Shown in pieces: positions 36,101 through 44,973 of a DNA stretch of 64,000 bases. The notes under the pieces are model-generated. The model saw nothing but the letters and a program-made list of their open reading frames with translations, did no database searches and had not been told where the DNA came from. Position 1 is the first letter of the stretch, and each line of letters begins with the position of its first letter. Position numbers and translations under genes: made by a program. Source of the DNA: Pseudomonadales bacterium (lineage in GTDB: Bacteria; Pseudomonadota; Gammaproteobacteria; Pseudomonadales; DT-91); assembly GCA_013215055.1 (NCBI GenBank), contig JABSRQ010000009.1, positions 1 through 64,000 on the forward strand, given 5' to 3'.

Positions 36101-39100
36101 GACTACTGGCTTATTATATTCAGAAAACCGTTGGGAAAAATATTGATTTACATGATTTACGCCTGCAATTAAAACGGCAATTACCCGACTATATGATTCC
36201 GGCAGCCTTTATCAGCATTGAAACCTGGCCACTTTCACCTAACGGAAAAATCAATAAAAAAGCCCTGCCCGAACCGCAGCAACATCACAGCGTTAAAGCC
36301 GAATTTATCGCCGCCAGTACCTCCAGTGAATTAGAGTTAACCGAAATATGGCAGCAATTTTTAAGTGTCGATAATATTGGTATTCACGATAATTTCTTTG
36401 AACTCGGTGGCCATTCTCTGATTGCCACTCGGATGATTGCTCAGATCAGTAAAACTTTTGGTATCGACATCGCGCTGAAAGATTTTTTTGAACAGGCTAC
36501 TATCGTCGAATTAGCCGCATTGATAGAACATGGCGGCAATCTTGATGGCCGAACCCAATTACCCAGCATTCAGGCCTGCGACAGATCTGCAGCTGTGCCG
36601 CTTTCTTTGGCCCAGGAACGACTGTGGATTATTGAGCAATTAAACCCAGGTAATGCGGCTTATAATATTCCTGTCGCACTGACCTTTACCGGCGCGCTTA
36701 ATGTTCAGGCATTAAAAAAATCTCTGTCTTGTATTGTTGAGCGCCATGAATCTTTGCGTACATGCATTCAGGTCAACCACACAGGCATGGCTTATCAAGT
36801 CATTAGCGACAGCAGTGATTTCACCTGTCTAACCACGGACCTACGTGCAGAAGTCAACGCTGAAAATACAGCCCTGGAAGTCGCCCAAAAACGGGTTAAT
36901 CTTGAAGCCAATAAAGCCTTCGCCTGCGACAATGACGTATTATTTCGCGCTGAATTAATCACCCTCGCCGATGACCAATGGCTATTGATGGCGACCATGC
37001 ATCATCTTATTTCAGATGGCTGGTCTATAGCCCTGCTGCAAAAAGAACTGAGCAGCTTATACCATGCATTTGTGGCCGGAGAAGAAAATCCATTAGCGCC
37101 TCTGGCGTATCAATATGCGGATTTTTCCCACTGGCAGCGCAATAATATGCAGGGCGAGCATTTACAATTACATTTGGATTATTGGTTGGAGCAGCTGCAC
37201 GATGCCCCCGCAGTTATTCAATTACCCAGCGACAGACCCAGAGGGGAACAACAAACATTTAACGGTGCGATGTTATCGCAGGACCTCAGCCTAGACTTAA
37301 GTGACAAACTAAAAACATTCTGTCAGAACTACGGCACAACCGCATTTAATACGTTGATGAGTGTTTATGCCCTACTACTCAGTAAATATGCCAAACAACA
37401 TGACATCTGTATAGGCACGCCTGTTTCAGGGCGTGAAAATGCCGATTTACAGGATATTATTGGTTATTTTGTTAACGCCGTGGTTATTCGCAATCGCCTG
37501 ACTGGCAACCCCAATATCTTACAATTGATTCAACGCACACAAGATAGCTGTCTGGGTGCATTTGCCCATCAAAACGTACCAATAGAACAGATTCTCGATG
37601 TCTTGCCGCTAGAGCGAAATCTGTCGTATGCGCCCGTTGCTCAAACAGGCTTTAGCTTTATTTCTGACGACTTCACCCAATCGCTAGAGCTTGACAATGT
37701 TACCATCAAAAATCTGGATTTTGAACGTGTTGTGGCTAAATATGAACTCACCTGTATCGTCGTTGATAAAGGTGAAAAACTTAATATTAACTTTGAATAC
37801 AATACCGATCTCTATAATAAAAACACCATAGAGAGCATGTTAAATCACTTCATCACATTGTTAGAACACTGCTTAAACGCCCCGGATAGCCACATCAATG
37901 CGATAGATCTGCTTAATCAAGACGAACTTATTGATGCGTTAAAGCTGCAAGGGAAAAAGATAGACAGCATCCAGCCGTTGACGGCCATGCAGCATGATAT
38001 GGTGTTAGCGCAAATGCTTAACCCCGATAGCCTGGCGAATACTCTGGGTTACCATGCAGAAGTGAATTTTAATGTTGATGCCGATTTATGGCAAAGCGCC
38101 TTACAAAAAGTCTCTAACGCACAGGCGATTACACGTACAGAATTTCACAACAATCACTTTAAATACGGTGAGTTTGTCTATCAGGCCGTGTTATCTAAAA
38201 TGCATATCCAGCTTGAAATATTGGATTATTCTCAGCAAGAACTTGATGAGAAAACCCAGCAAAAAATTGTTCACGATTTCATCTATCAACCCCATCAATA
38301 TACAAAAAACACGTTTATTCGCTATGGTCTGATGCGCCTGACTGGCGATAAAACGATTCTTTTATTATCCGCTCATCATGCGCTATTAGATGGCATCTCT
38401 GTGGTATGGATTGCACAGCAAACAGCTGCCGTATACGAGGCGCTTCATCATGATCAGGATTATACCCAGCATTGCATTTCCACCTATGATTTCAGCCATT
38501 ATATTGAGCACAATCGTCAAATCATGGATAACAGCAAGGTCAGGAATTTCTGGCAGCAGGCGTTTAAATCCTGTGAAGCCAGCGATTTTTCCGCCGATAC
38601 ATTACTCGCAAAATCAGCCACGGCGCAAGCACGCCAAATCGTCAAACAACATCGCATCAGTAAAGAAACCTGGACCGCATTACAAGGCTACTGCCGCAAA
38701 AATAAAACAACACCCCCGCAATTATTTAAGCTGTTATATGCATTGCTGATCGGTAATTATTGTAGAACCGAAGCCGATTTCCATTTAACCGACTTCCATA
38801 CTGGACGCGATAAAAACACCGCCTTTGAACTGGGCTGTTTCTTTCAACAATCGCCCTTTATTATGCCAAATGCCTTATGCCAGGCGGCTACGCCGATTAA
38901 ATCGTTACTGACTTATGCCAGTCGTTTCCGCAAAGAGATCAAGGCTGTCAATAATATTTCCGCGGGGCTTAGCCATGAACTTGCCCCTGTCGGCCGCCTG
39001 CAGTTTATGTATAACTACTACCATTTTTTCCCGCAAGATGCGCAGATGTTAGGCCATGATGTTCACTGCATAGAAAAACCACCTTTTGTCGATGGGGCGG

Positions 39101-41154
39101 TACAGTTGGTATTAAAAGAACAGCCAGACCATATGCTGTTAGATTTATATTATCAGGATCATTTATTTGATGATAAAAAATTCCTGCCGCGCCTGGAGGC
39201 ACTATGTACACAGCTAATAAAAGGGGCTGAAACCGTAGGTGAGTTAAAAATAGCCCTTAAAGCCGAAAAAATGCAGCAGATCTACGACTGGAATCACAGT
39301 ATTGATCATCACGATGAGACACCCATTAAAACATTGCAACAGCGCTTTGAGGCTCAAGTTAATCTAACACCTAACGCCATTGCTATAATCGATGATGAAA
39401 ATACAATCAGTTATCGTGAGCTCAATAACCGCAGCAATCAACTGGCCCGATATTTACATAATATCGGTGTCGGCTCTGATGTTAGAGTCGGCGTCTGCCT
39501 ACCTCGCTCTATCGATGCGATGGTGGCTATTTTGGCAATACTCAAATCCGGTGGTGCTTATGTGCCTATTGATAGCAACTATCCTCAGCAGCGTATTCAA
39601 ACCATCTTAGAAGCCGGTAAAATTCATGTGCTGTTAAGTTATAAAAACTTAAAGCCACTATATGCACAATACCACGGTGAAACGATTTGCCTTGATGGCA
39701 GCGAAGATGACAAACATCGCCCCAGCATTCAAATGCAAAGCCTGGATAATTTAAAACCCAGCAATGAAGCCGACGATTTGTTTTATGTTATTTTCACCTC
39801 AGGTTCAACCGGTCAGCCCAAAGGAGCTACCGTTACCCATAAAGGTGTCTGTAATCTACAAGACTGGTATTGCAAAGAATTTGATTTTAATGAAAACAGC
39901 CGTGTCCTCATCATCTCGGCGCTGGGTTTTGACCTGACTCAGAAAAATTTATTTGCGCCGTTAATGACCGGTGGCCAATTAATTTTAACCGCGATGGACA
40001 ATTATGACAGCGGGGCAATTCACAGCCTGATTGAGCAACATAAGGTGTCGCTGGTTAACTGTGCGCCTTCTGCCTTTTATCCACTGGTGGAAGATCATCC
40101 AAGCTATGCCAGCCTGGCATCACTAAAGACCGTTATCTTAGGCGGTGAAAGCATTAAACTGCAACGCATCAAAGCCTGGATCGAATCGACTGAATTTAAT
40201 GCCGAAATTATCAATAATTATGGCCCCACCGAATGTACCGATATTGCCAGCTTTTATCGCATCAAAAATCCAGCTCAATATTTTGATAAACCGATTCCAT
40301 TAGGAAAACCTAATACCCATGTACAAGTCTATATTCTCAATAACAATCAGAAGCTGTTACCCCAGGGATTAATCGGTGAAATCTGTATTGCAGGCTTAGG
40401 CGTAGGGCGTGGTTATTTAAACCATGATGAATTAAATCATGAAAAATTTATCGCCAATACCTTCGGCCCTGGTCAACTTTATCGCAGCGGCGATCTGGGT
40501 TATTTAGATCACAAAGGCCATCTGTTTTTTGTCAGCCGCCAGGATTTTCAAATCAAACTTAATGGCTTACGTATTGAGTTGGGTGAAATTGAGCAAGCCC
40601 TGCAGCAGCAAGAGAGCGTTATAGAAAGCCTGGTCATTTTAAAAAATGATCAATTAACCGCTTATCTACTCAGTGATACCGACAGCTGCGATAGTGGAGA
40701 TATACCCAGCCAGCTCGCACAATCACTGCCATCGTATATGATTCCGTCTCACTTTGTCTGGCTGAAAAAATGGCCGCTAAATGCCAATGGGAAAATCAAT
40801 CGTAATCTGCTCCCGGAACCCGAAAAAACAATCACACAAGTTGAATACATCGCCCCAAGAGATGATATTGAAGCAGCCATATGCCACATTATTGCTGGCA
40901 TTTTAAACCTGGAAAAAGTCGGTATTTATGATAATTTCTTTGATTTAGGTGGCCACTCTCTAGCAGCCTCAAGAGCGATAGTGCAAATAAGAGAGCACTT
41001 TAAAATTGATATCCCACTGAATGTCTTATTTGATATGACCAGCGCTGAGAAATTAGCGGCTTATATTAAAGCCAACCAGTGGGCGACTCAATCTGCCAAA
41101 CAGTCCCAGCAGGAAAATACCGAAGAAACACCCCGGGATACGGGCTTTATTTAG
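33100..41154 (+). CDS. NRPS3: TubC dock - C - A - PCP - C - C' - A - PCP, no thioesterase
   Basis: A 2684-residue protein; AAGGA lies 7 bases before the ATG. Domains: TubC dock 1-60 (GIKLWLDEEKQLRFKAPKG); C1 66-510 (HHIIADGW); A1 540-1045; PCP1 1075-1140; C2 1165-1600 (HHLISDGW); a second full-length condensation-type domain C' 1620-2055 (HHALLDG) directly after C2; A2 2080-2570; PCP2 2590-2655 (FFDLGGHSLAA). The pockets read D-L-K-N-L-G-M-D-I-K and D-L-K-N-I-G-N-D-I-K, close to NRPS2. In A2 the usual KxRGxRIE motif is KLNGLRIE. The protein ends after PCP2 with a 30-residue tail closing in RDTGFI. There is no thioesterase, reductase or terminal condensation domain, so release must occur in trans or by another route. 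Confidence 0.93.
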   Translation: MTAAQLIGKLGAAGIKLWLDEEKQLRFKAPKGALTAILKDQLIANKPAVIAFLADAKGKKLSDTIPRLNRDKDQEYSLSFAQQRFWFLDRLEPGNPSLHIPAAIHIKGALDIKLMRKSFDILAERHESLRSYFVIDEQQQVLQKIDTKIQWQLEENYDLSHLSQKDADERIQEIMLEEALRPFDLNKVGNGKCRFLRTRLARLSPLSDNGTLNSETILFINMHHIIADGWSISVLIHELSVIYAALKKQKNHGLAPLDIQYVDFAQWQRKWMQSEHMQTQLDYWKTELDSVPVLELPSDFIRPKQTTHHGSNIHFTIDAATSAAIKNLAQQQKSSLFSTLLSAFNILLFRHTGQSDFAVGTPVAGRNRQDIEKIIGCFINLLALRTQIDSQLSFNNYLACVQKKLLCAFDHQDLPFERIADEFSANRSLAHSPLFQVMFTMQAGADISLNMENLQLKFLPQTSHTAKYDLQLHIDESGESLACDIEFNTDLFTEDYIQDLGRHFTHLLKSISSNPEQSIALLDILDQQDIALLQLESPDSQTDKDPTNLLERLQLRLDKTPTGTAVSCGEKSLSFEQLHHQSDQLAQQLKNLGIRHHDRVGFCLPADIPSIISLLAIIKCGAAYVPMDANYPDDRLQHMMNNAELACVITDTDNAAIFDNAKQLILLDKIDLTTPMPATQSRHAIATAIDEKAALYLIFTSGSTGTPKAAAVSYANEINLLNWYAPHYGMTSDDKVLIISSLSFDLTQKNILAALISGAEIVFSPAKNYDPQVICKTIYEKQVSFINCAPSAFYPLLENCQRIDRLKYLRSSKHILLGGEAIDLEKFSPWIHSSHFNAQISNMYGPTECTDITCTYTLDNAKQWLKSNKPLPIGQVIPGVNIRVLDAQLQPVPIGSSGELYIAGKSVGLGYFQQDALNQESFIHDPFGTDVDAKMYRTHDVVRQYKTDTGLQLEFISRSDDQIKIRGFRVELGEISAQINQYQGILESRVFADKDSQGNQRLLAYYIQKTVGKNIDLHDLRLQLKRQLPDYMIPAAFISIETWPLSPNGKINKKALPEPQQHHSVKAEFIAASTSSELELTEIWQQFLSVDNIGIHDNFFELGGHSLIATRMIAQISKTFGIDIALKDFFEQATIVELAALIEHGGNLDGRTQLPSIQACDRSAAVPLSLAQERLWIIEQLNPGNAAYNIPVALTFTGALNVQALKKSLSCIVERHESLRTCIQVNHTGMAYQVISDSSDFTCLTTDLRAEVNAENTALEVAQKRVNLEANKAFACDNDVLFRAELITLADDQWLLMATMHHLISDGWSIALLQKELSSLYHAFVAGEENPLAPLAYQYADFSHWQRNNMQGEHLQLHLDYWLEQLHDAPAVIQLPSDRPRGEQQTFNGAMLSQDLSLDLSDKLKTFCQNYGTTAFNTLMSVYALLLSKYAKQHDICIGTPVSGRENADLQDIIGYFVNAVVIRNRLTGNPNILQLIQRTQDSCLGAFAHQNVPIEQILDVLPLERNLSYAPVAQTGFSFISDDFTQSLELDNVTIKNLDFERVVAKYELTCIVVDKGEKLNINFEYNTDLYNKNTIESMLNHFITLLEHCLNAPDSHINAIDLLNQDELIDALKLQGKKIDSIQPLTAMQHDMVLAQMLNPDSLANTLGYHAEVNFNVDADLWQSALQKVSNAQAITRTEFHNNHFKYGEFVYQAVLSKMHIQLEILDYSQQELDEKTQQKIVHDFIYQPHQYTKNTFIRYGLMRLTGDKTILLLSAHHALLDGISVVWIAQQTAAVYEALHHDQDYTQHCISTYDFSHYIEHNRQIMDNSKVRNFWQQAFKSCEASDFSADTLLAKSATAQARQIVKQHRISKETWTALQGYCRKNKTTPPQLFKLLYALLIGNYCRTEADFHLTDFHTGRDKNTAFELGCFFQQSPFIMPNALCQAATPIKSLLTYASRFRKEIKAVNNISAGLSHELAPVGRLQFMYNYYHFFPQDAQMLGHDVHCIEKPPFVDGAVQLVLKEQPDHMLLDLYYQDHLFDDKKFLPRLEALCTQLIKGAETVGELKIALKAEKMQQIYDWNHSIDHHDETPIKTLQQRFEAQVNLTPNAIAIIDDENTISYRELNNRSNQLARYLHNIGVGSDVRVGVCLPRSIDAMVAILAILKSGGAYVPIDSNYPQQRIQTILEAGKIHVLLSYKNLKPLYAQYHGETICLDGSEDDKHRPSIQMQSLDNLKPSNEADDLFYVIFTSGSTGQPKGATVTHKGVCNLQDWYCKEFDFNENSRVLIISALGFDLTQKNLFAPLMTGGQLILTAMDNYDSGAIHSLIEQHKVSLVNCAPSAFYPLVEDHPSYASLASLKTVILGGESIKLQRIKAWIESTEFNAEIINNYGPTECTDIASFYRIKNPAQYFDKPIPLGKPNTHVQVYILNNNQKLLPQGLIGEICIAGLGVGRGYLNHDELNHEKFIANTFGPGQLYRSGDLGYLDHKGHLFFVSRQDFQIKLNGLRIELGEIEQALQQQESVIESLVILKNDQLTAYLLSDTDSCDSGDIPSQLAQSLPSYMIPSHFVWLKKWPLNANGKINRNLLPEPEKTITQVEYIAPRDDIEAAICHIIAGILNLEKVGIYDNFFDLGGHSLAASRAIVQIREHFKIDIPLNVLFDMTSAEKLAAYIKANQWATQSAKQSQQENTEETPRDTGFI
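37962..39270 (+). other. Extra condensation-type domain (C') in NRPS3
   Basis: This stretch encodes a complete condensation-fold domain beginning QPLTAMQHDMV, with an intact HHALLDG active-site motif and FHTGRD and ELGCFFQQ motifs. No carrier domain separates it from C2. The PLTAMQ start is closer to E/X-type condensation relatives than to the peptide-bond-forming C domains in the same locus. Confidence 0.8.
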
Positions 41155-41168
41155 GCCCCAAGCCTAAA
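41150..41168. terminator. Shared hairpin at the convergent ends of NRPS3 and the chemoreceptor gene
   Basis: TTAGGC-CCCAA-GCCTAA is a perfect 6-bp stem that contains both stop codons. Flanking T and A tracts are short, so termination strength is uncertain. Confidence 0.5.
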
Positions 41169-44100
41169 ATTCAGCCCAGTCTTCATCTTCCGGTGGACTG
41201 ATCGATGAGCTAGAGGAACTAGAAGAAGTTGTCTTCGCAGGCGCTGCAGCCACACTCATAGCCGGACTTAAGACTGGCGCTGCGGCCGCCATACTGGGTG
41301 TCGATGTAGCCCTGGCTGCGGCATTGGCATTAATTTTGAAAAATGAAACTCTCTGTTCCAACTCGGAGGCCTGCCCTCCCATCGCATCGGAGGTTGAGGC
41401 CACTTCCTCCACCAAGGCCGCATTTTGCTGAGTCATCTCATCCATCTTGGTCACGGCCCTATTCACTTCGCTGATGCCCATGGACTGCTCTTCGCTGGCC
41501 GTGGCTATTTCAGCCACCAGATCAGAAACCTCTTTTACAGAATTCATAATATTGGTTAAAGATTCACCGGATTTATTCACTAAATCTTTACCTTCGTCGA
41601 CTTTTTTAACACTATCTTCAATCAGGTCTTTTATTTCCTTGGCCGCGGTTGCCGAACGCCCGGCCAGGTTTCGCACTTCGCCAGCCACTACTGCAAACCC
41701 ACGGCCCTGTTCGCCGGCCCTGGCTGCTTCCACCGATGCATTTAACGCCAGTAAATTCGTCTGGAACGCGATCTCATCGATCACCGAGATAATATCGTTA
41801 ATCCTGCCGCTGGATTCAGAAATCTCGCCCATCGCAATAACAGCTTTATCGACTACTCGCCCACTGTCCTCGGCAACCTGGCGGGTTTTATTAGCCAAAT
41901 GACTGGCATTTTTGGAGCTCTCGGTATTTTGTATAATCGTTGCGGTCATCTGCTCCATACTCGACGCCGTCTCCTCCAAGCTTGCCGCCTGCTGCTCGGT
42001 ACGTCTGGATAAATCTAAATTACCCTGAGAAATTTCATCGGCCGCCTGTTTAACCGAGGCCGAACCCTGCTGGATACCCGCCATGACCTCAACCAAATTG
42101 TTTATTGTCGCATTGGTATCACGTTTAAGGTCATTAAATATACCTTCATAATTTTTATTAATCGTTTTGGTTAAATCTCCGGCGGCCATTGCCGATAGCG
42201 TTTCTATCAACTCCTGCATGGCAGATTCTGTGGTTTGATTTAAGTTATTTAAATTATCACTTAACTGCAGATAAAAACCTTTTTGCCCGCTCGTTTGAAT
42301 GCGGGTGGTAAAATCACCTTTGGCTGAATTACCCACCGATTCAGAAATCTTTCCCACCACATCACTCAATTGGGTGACCATGGAATTGGCATATTCAGAT
42401 AATTCAAAAATACGCCCTTCATATTTTTGATTAACTTTAACACTTAAATCACCTTCAGAAATGGCCCGCAGAACCTGACTAACATCCAGCATGGCCGAGT
42501 CTATAAGCTGGCCCTGCTCATTTAAATCTTCGGTAATCGATAGATAAAAGCCCCGTTTCCCCGATTCTGAAATACGGGTATCAAAGTCTCCCCGTTTTGC
42601 CGCGGCAACTTTTTCAGAAACATCTGAAATAACATCGCTAAGCTGCTTCACCATAGAGTTAGTCGCCTGCGCCAACTCGCCTAATTTACCCGAATATTCA
42701 TTAGTAATATGATTATTTAAATCACCATCGGATATCGCCGTTAACACCGAAGAGACATCGGATAAAGAGGTATCAACAGAGCTGACTATCTCATTTAAAC
42801 CCTCTGAGACTTGCAAAAAGAAGCCCGTTTTTCCATCCACCACAATAGATTGAGTAAAGTCACCAGCCTTCGCTGCGGTAATCATATCTTCAACTTCGAC
42901 TTCTATTTTAATTTGCTCAGTTTGATCATCCCATTCAATAACATGGCTATTAATCGAATTATCTTCGGCCACAATCGGTGTAACCTGCCAATCAATCGTT
43001 AAACCGGATTGCTGAATACGCTGCAAATGGGCTTGTTTTAATCCGGCTATCGATTGAATAAATTCAGGGGCGCTATTACATAAATCCAGCAAGGGGAATT
43101 CACGCATATTTTGGGTATTAACCGCAAAGCTTGCAGCATGTTTTTGAATAAAATCATACATGGCCCGGTTTACATATGAGACGATACCGTTACTTTCAAC
43201 AATCATGGCTGGTGTACTGGCATTATCAAATGCCTGTTTAACCACCTCACTGGACTTCATTAACGCCTGCGTTTTTTCAGTCTGCTCGGCCAACACGCGG
43301 GTAAAGTCATTAAAACTACTGGACAGATCTTCTATTTCTTTAAATCCTGTCACCTCAACACGCTTAGATAAATCTGCATCGCCACTTTGTAAATCGGCCA
43401 CAAAATCCTGCACACTTTGTTTAAACTCGATAACCGATTTTGATACATTGCTAGCCACCCATAGAAAAGCCAAAACAATCAACAAACCTAAAATACACAT
43501 AATTGAAATGGATAAAAAAATGGCCGAGTTTATGTCTTCATTAACCTTTTCATTGATGGTATTTCTGGCCTTCAAACCCGAAGCCTCTGCCGCCACAACA
43601 ATGGTTGATAACGAAGCTCTCATACCTGAATTAGATGTAAAACCTTTTTCTTTTTCGGCCAGGGTTAATTTTCTGAAACTACTGGCATAAGCCGCCATCG
43701 CCGCTTTAATTTTAGTATATGTGCCCTCTACCGGTACACCTTCCAGCGTTGTATTAAAGACCTGCATTTGTTGATTAAATTTTTGGATATATTTATCGGT
43801 TTTACGTAACATAAAATCTTTTTCATAACGCCGCAATAACAACATATCACGGTATAAAGGCGTAAGCCCCGCCTCTTTAACCAATCCTTCGGCGGTATGT
43901 ACAGCCGTTCTTAACTCGCCATAGAGTCCCGATGTAGGTGATAAACCAATTTCGGTTTGCACATCGATAACATCGGCAAAGGCAAAATAATACGCCTCTA
44001 CAATAGACTTCATTTTTTTAAGCTCTTCCGTTGAAATGCCTTGATTATCGGCCTCCTCAATCAATTGACTAAAATCACTGTCTAATTGTGAGTATTGTTC

Positions 44101-44316
44101 TTCAAAAACATCTGCAGATGAGGCATCTCCGGAGGCAAAGAAATTTAACTCACTCTTCCTTAAGTCAGAGAAGTTCAAGGCGATTTCATCCACATTTTTT
44201 ATCATCTCAACATCCGATAAAATCTGCTTAAATTGCAAACCTGCAACAACCGCAATCGTAATGATCGATACAATAACCAGAGCAATTACCTGTAGAAACT
44301 TTTTCTTTAATGTCAT
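41164..44316 (-). CDS. Methyl-accepting chemotaxis protein with HBM sensor, PAS-like region and three internal repeats
   Basis: A 1050-residue receptor. TM1 is near 11-31. Residues 32-265 are a periplasmic helical bimodular (HBM) sensor, recognised by [19 protein letters not shown] and [16 protein letters not shown]2 is near 268-290, followed by a HAMP domain. Residues 355-470 are PAS-like. Residues 477-752 are three tandem 92-residue repeats (GDF-x3-I...GFYL...AISEGDL...YEG), a poly-HAMP-like linker. The signalling domain has the conserved hairpin tip [20 protein letters not shown]. The C-terminus DWAEF fits the xWxxF CheR/CheB tether, so adaptation by methylation is likely. HBM receptors often sense small organic acids; the ligand here is unknown. 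It lies 45 bases after the cysteine-rich secreted protein gene. Confidence 0.93.
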   Translation of the reverse strand: MTLKKKFLQVIALVIVSIITIAVVAGLQFKQILSDVEMIKNVDEIALNFSDLRKSELNFFASGDASSADVFEEQYSQLDSDFSQLIEEADNQGISTEELKKMKSIVEAYYFAFADVIDVQTEIGLSPTSGLYGELRTAVHTAEGLVKEAGLTPLYRDMLLLRRYEKDFMLRKTDKYIQKFNQQMQVFNTTLEGVPVEGTYTKIKAAMAAYASSFRKLTLAEKEKGFTSNSGMRASLSTIVVAAEASGLKARNTINEKVNEDINSAIFLSISIMCILGLLIVLAFLWVASNVSKSVIEFKQSVQDFVADLQSGDADLSKRVEVTGFKEIEDLSSSFNDFTRVLAEQTEKTQALMKSSEVVKQAFDNASTPAMIVESNGIVSYVNRAMYDFIQKHAASFAVNTQNMREFPLLDLCNSAPEFIQSIAGLKQAHLQRIQQSGLTIDWQVTPIVAEDNSINSHVIEWDDQTEQIKIEVEVEDMITAAKAGDFTQSIVVDGKTGFFLQVSEGLNEIVSSVDTSLSDVSSVLTAISDGDLNNHITNEYSGKLGELAQATNSMVKQLSDVISDVSEKVAAAKRGDFDTRISESGKRGFYLSITEDLNEQGQLIDSAMLDVSQVLRAISEGDLSVKVNQKYEGRIFELSEYANSMVTQLSDVVGKISESVGNSAKGDFTTRIQTSGQKGFYLQLSDNLNNLNQTTESAMQELIETLSAMAAGDLTKTINKNYEGIFNDLKRDTNATINNLVEVMAGIQQGSASVKQAADEISQGNLDLSRRTEQQAASLEETASSMEQMTATIIQNTESSKNASHLANKTRQVAEDSGRVVDKAVIAMGEISESSGRINDIISVIDEIAFQTNLLALNASVEAARAGEQGRGFAVVAGEVRNLAGRSATAAKEIKDLIEDSVKKVDEGKDLVNKSGESLTNIMNSVKEVSDLVAEIATASEEQSMGISEVNRAVTKMDEMTQQNAALVEEVASTSDAMGGQASELEQRVSFFKINANAAARATSTPSMAAAAPVLSPAMSVAAAPAKTTSSSSSSSSISPPEDEDWAEF

Positions 44317-44361
44317 CGCTTCATCCTCTTGAAGACCCCTAACTTTCCCAAGCTTTTAGGT

Positions 44362-44706
44362 TTATTCACCACACTGATTAAATTCAGCATCCCGCTTGCT
44401 GTACTCTAGACAAAAATCACTAGCCCCTGCCGATGCTTTTAAGACAGCACCATCAAACGTTGCGGTAATCACTTTGGATTTTGTAATATTGTGGCGACTA
44501 TTAGCACAGGACTTAACCGCCAAGGCTTTACACTCATCGGCAGAAGCCGCTTCTTTATTTTTGACACAGGACGGTTTTCCAGAATACGTTCTAAAAGAAG
44601 TTTTTTCATTTCCCTCACAGGCGTATTTTGTGTAGTGAATATCACAGGCACCGGCAAATAATTGAGCACTAAAAAGGCTAATAATAATAAGTATGAATTT
44701 ATACAT
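44362..44706 (-). CDS. Secreted cysteine-rich protein of unknown function
   Basis: A 114-residue protein with a signal peptide (MYKFILIIISLFSAQLFA). The mature part has seven cysteines, spread as in disulfide-bonded periplasmic proteins, and no motif that I recognise. GAGG lies about 9 bases upstream of the ATG. It is followed by the chemoreceptor gene after 45 bases on the same strand, so they may share a transcript; a periplasmic helper or ligand-binding role is speculation. Confidence 0.65.
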   Translation of the reverse strand: MYKFILIIISLFSAQLFAGACDIHYTKYACEGNEKTSFRTYSGKPSCVKNKEAASADECKALAVKSCANSRHNITKSKVITATFDGAVLKASAGASDFCLEYSKRDAEFNQCGE

Positions 44707-44903
44707 GGGTATTGACCTCGCTATTTACCCTTTACAAGGTATAGCTCAATCCACCGATAAATAAAAAAAACTCAGACTGAGCTTAGACTTATCGTTTATA
44801 GAAACACCGCCATATCACGGTTTGCGAAGCATAGGACTTAATCAGATATAGGCAGCTATATTTTATAATTAATTAATCTAAAACTGTCGATAAAACTGCA
44901 GGC

Positions 44904-44934
44904 AAAAAAAAGCCCCGCAATCTCTTGCAGGGCT
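44904..44934 (-). terminator. Terminator of the DUF1329 gene
   Basis: On the minus strand AGCCCTGCAA / TTGCGGGGCT forms a long stem with a GAGA loop and is followed by eight T residues, about 40 bases after the stop. Confidence 0.9.
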
Positions 44935-44973
44935 ATTTAAACGGTCTCTTAGATCTCATTTAATCCTTTGGGA

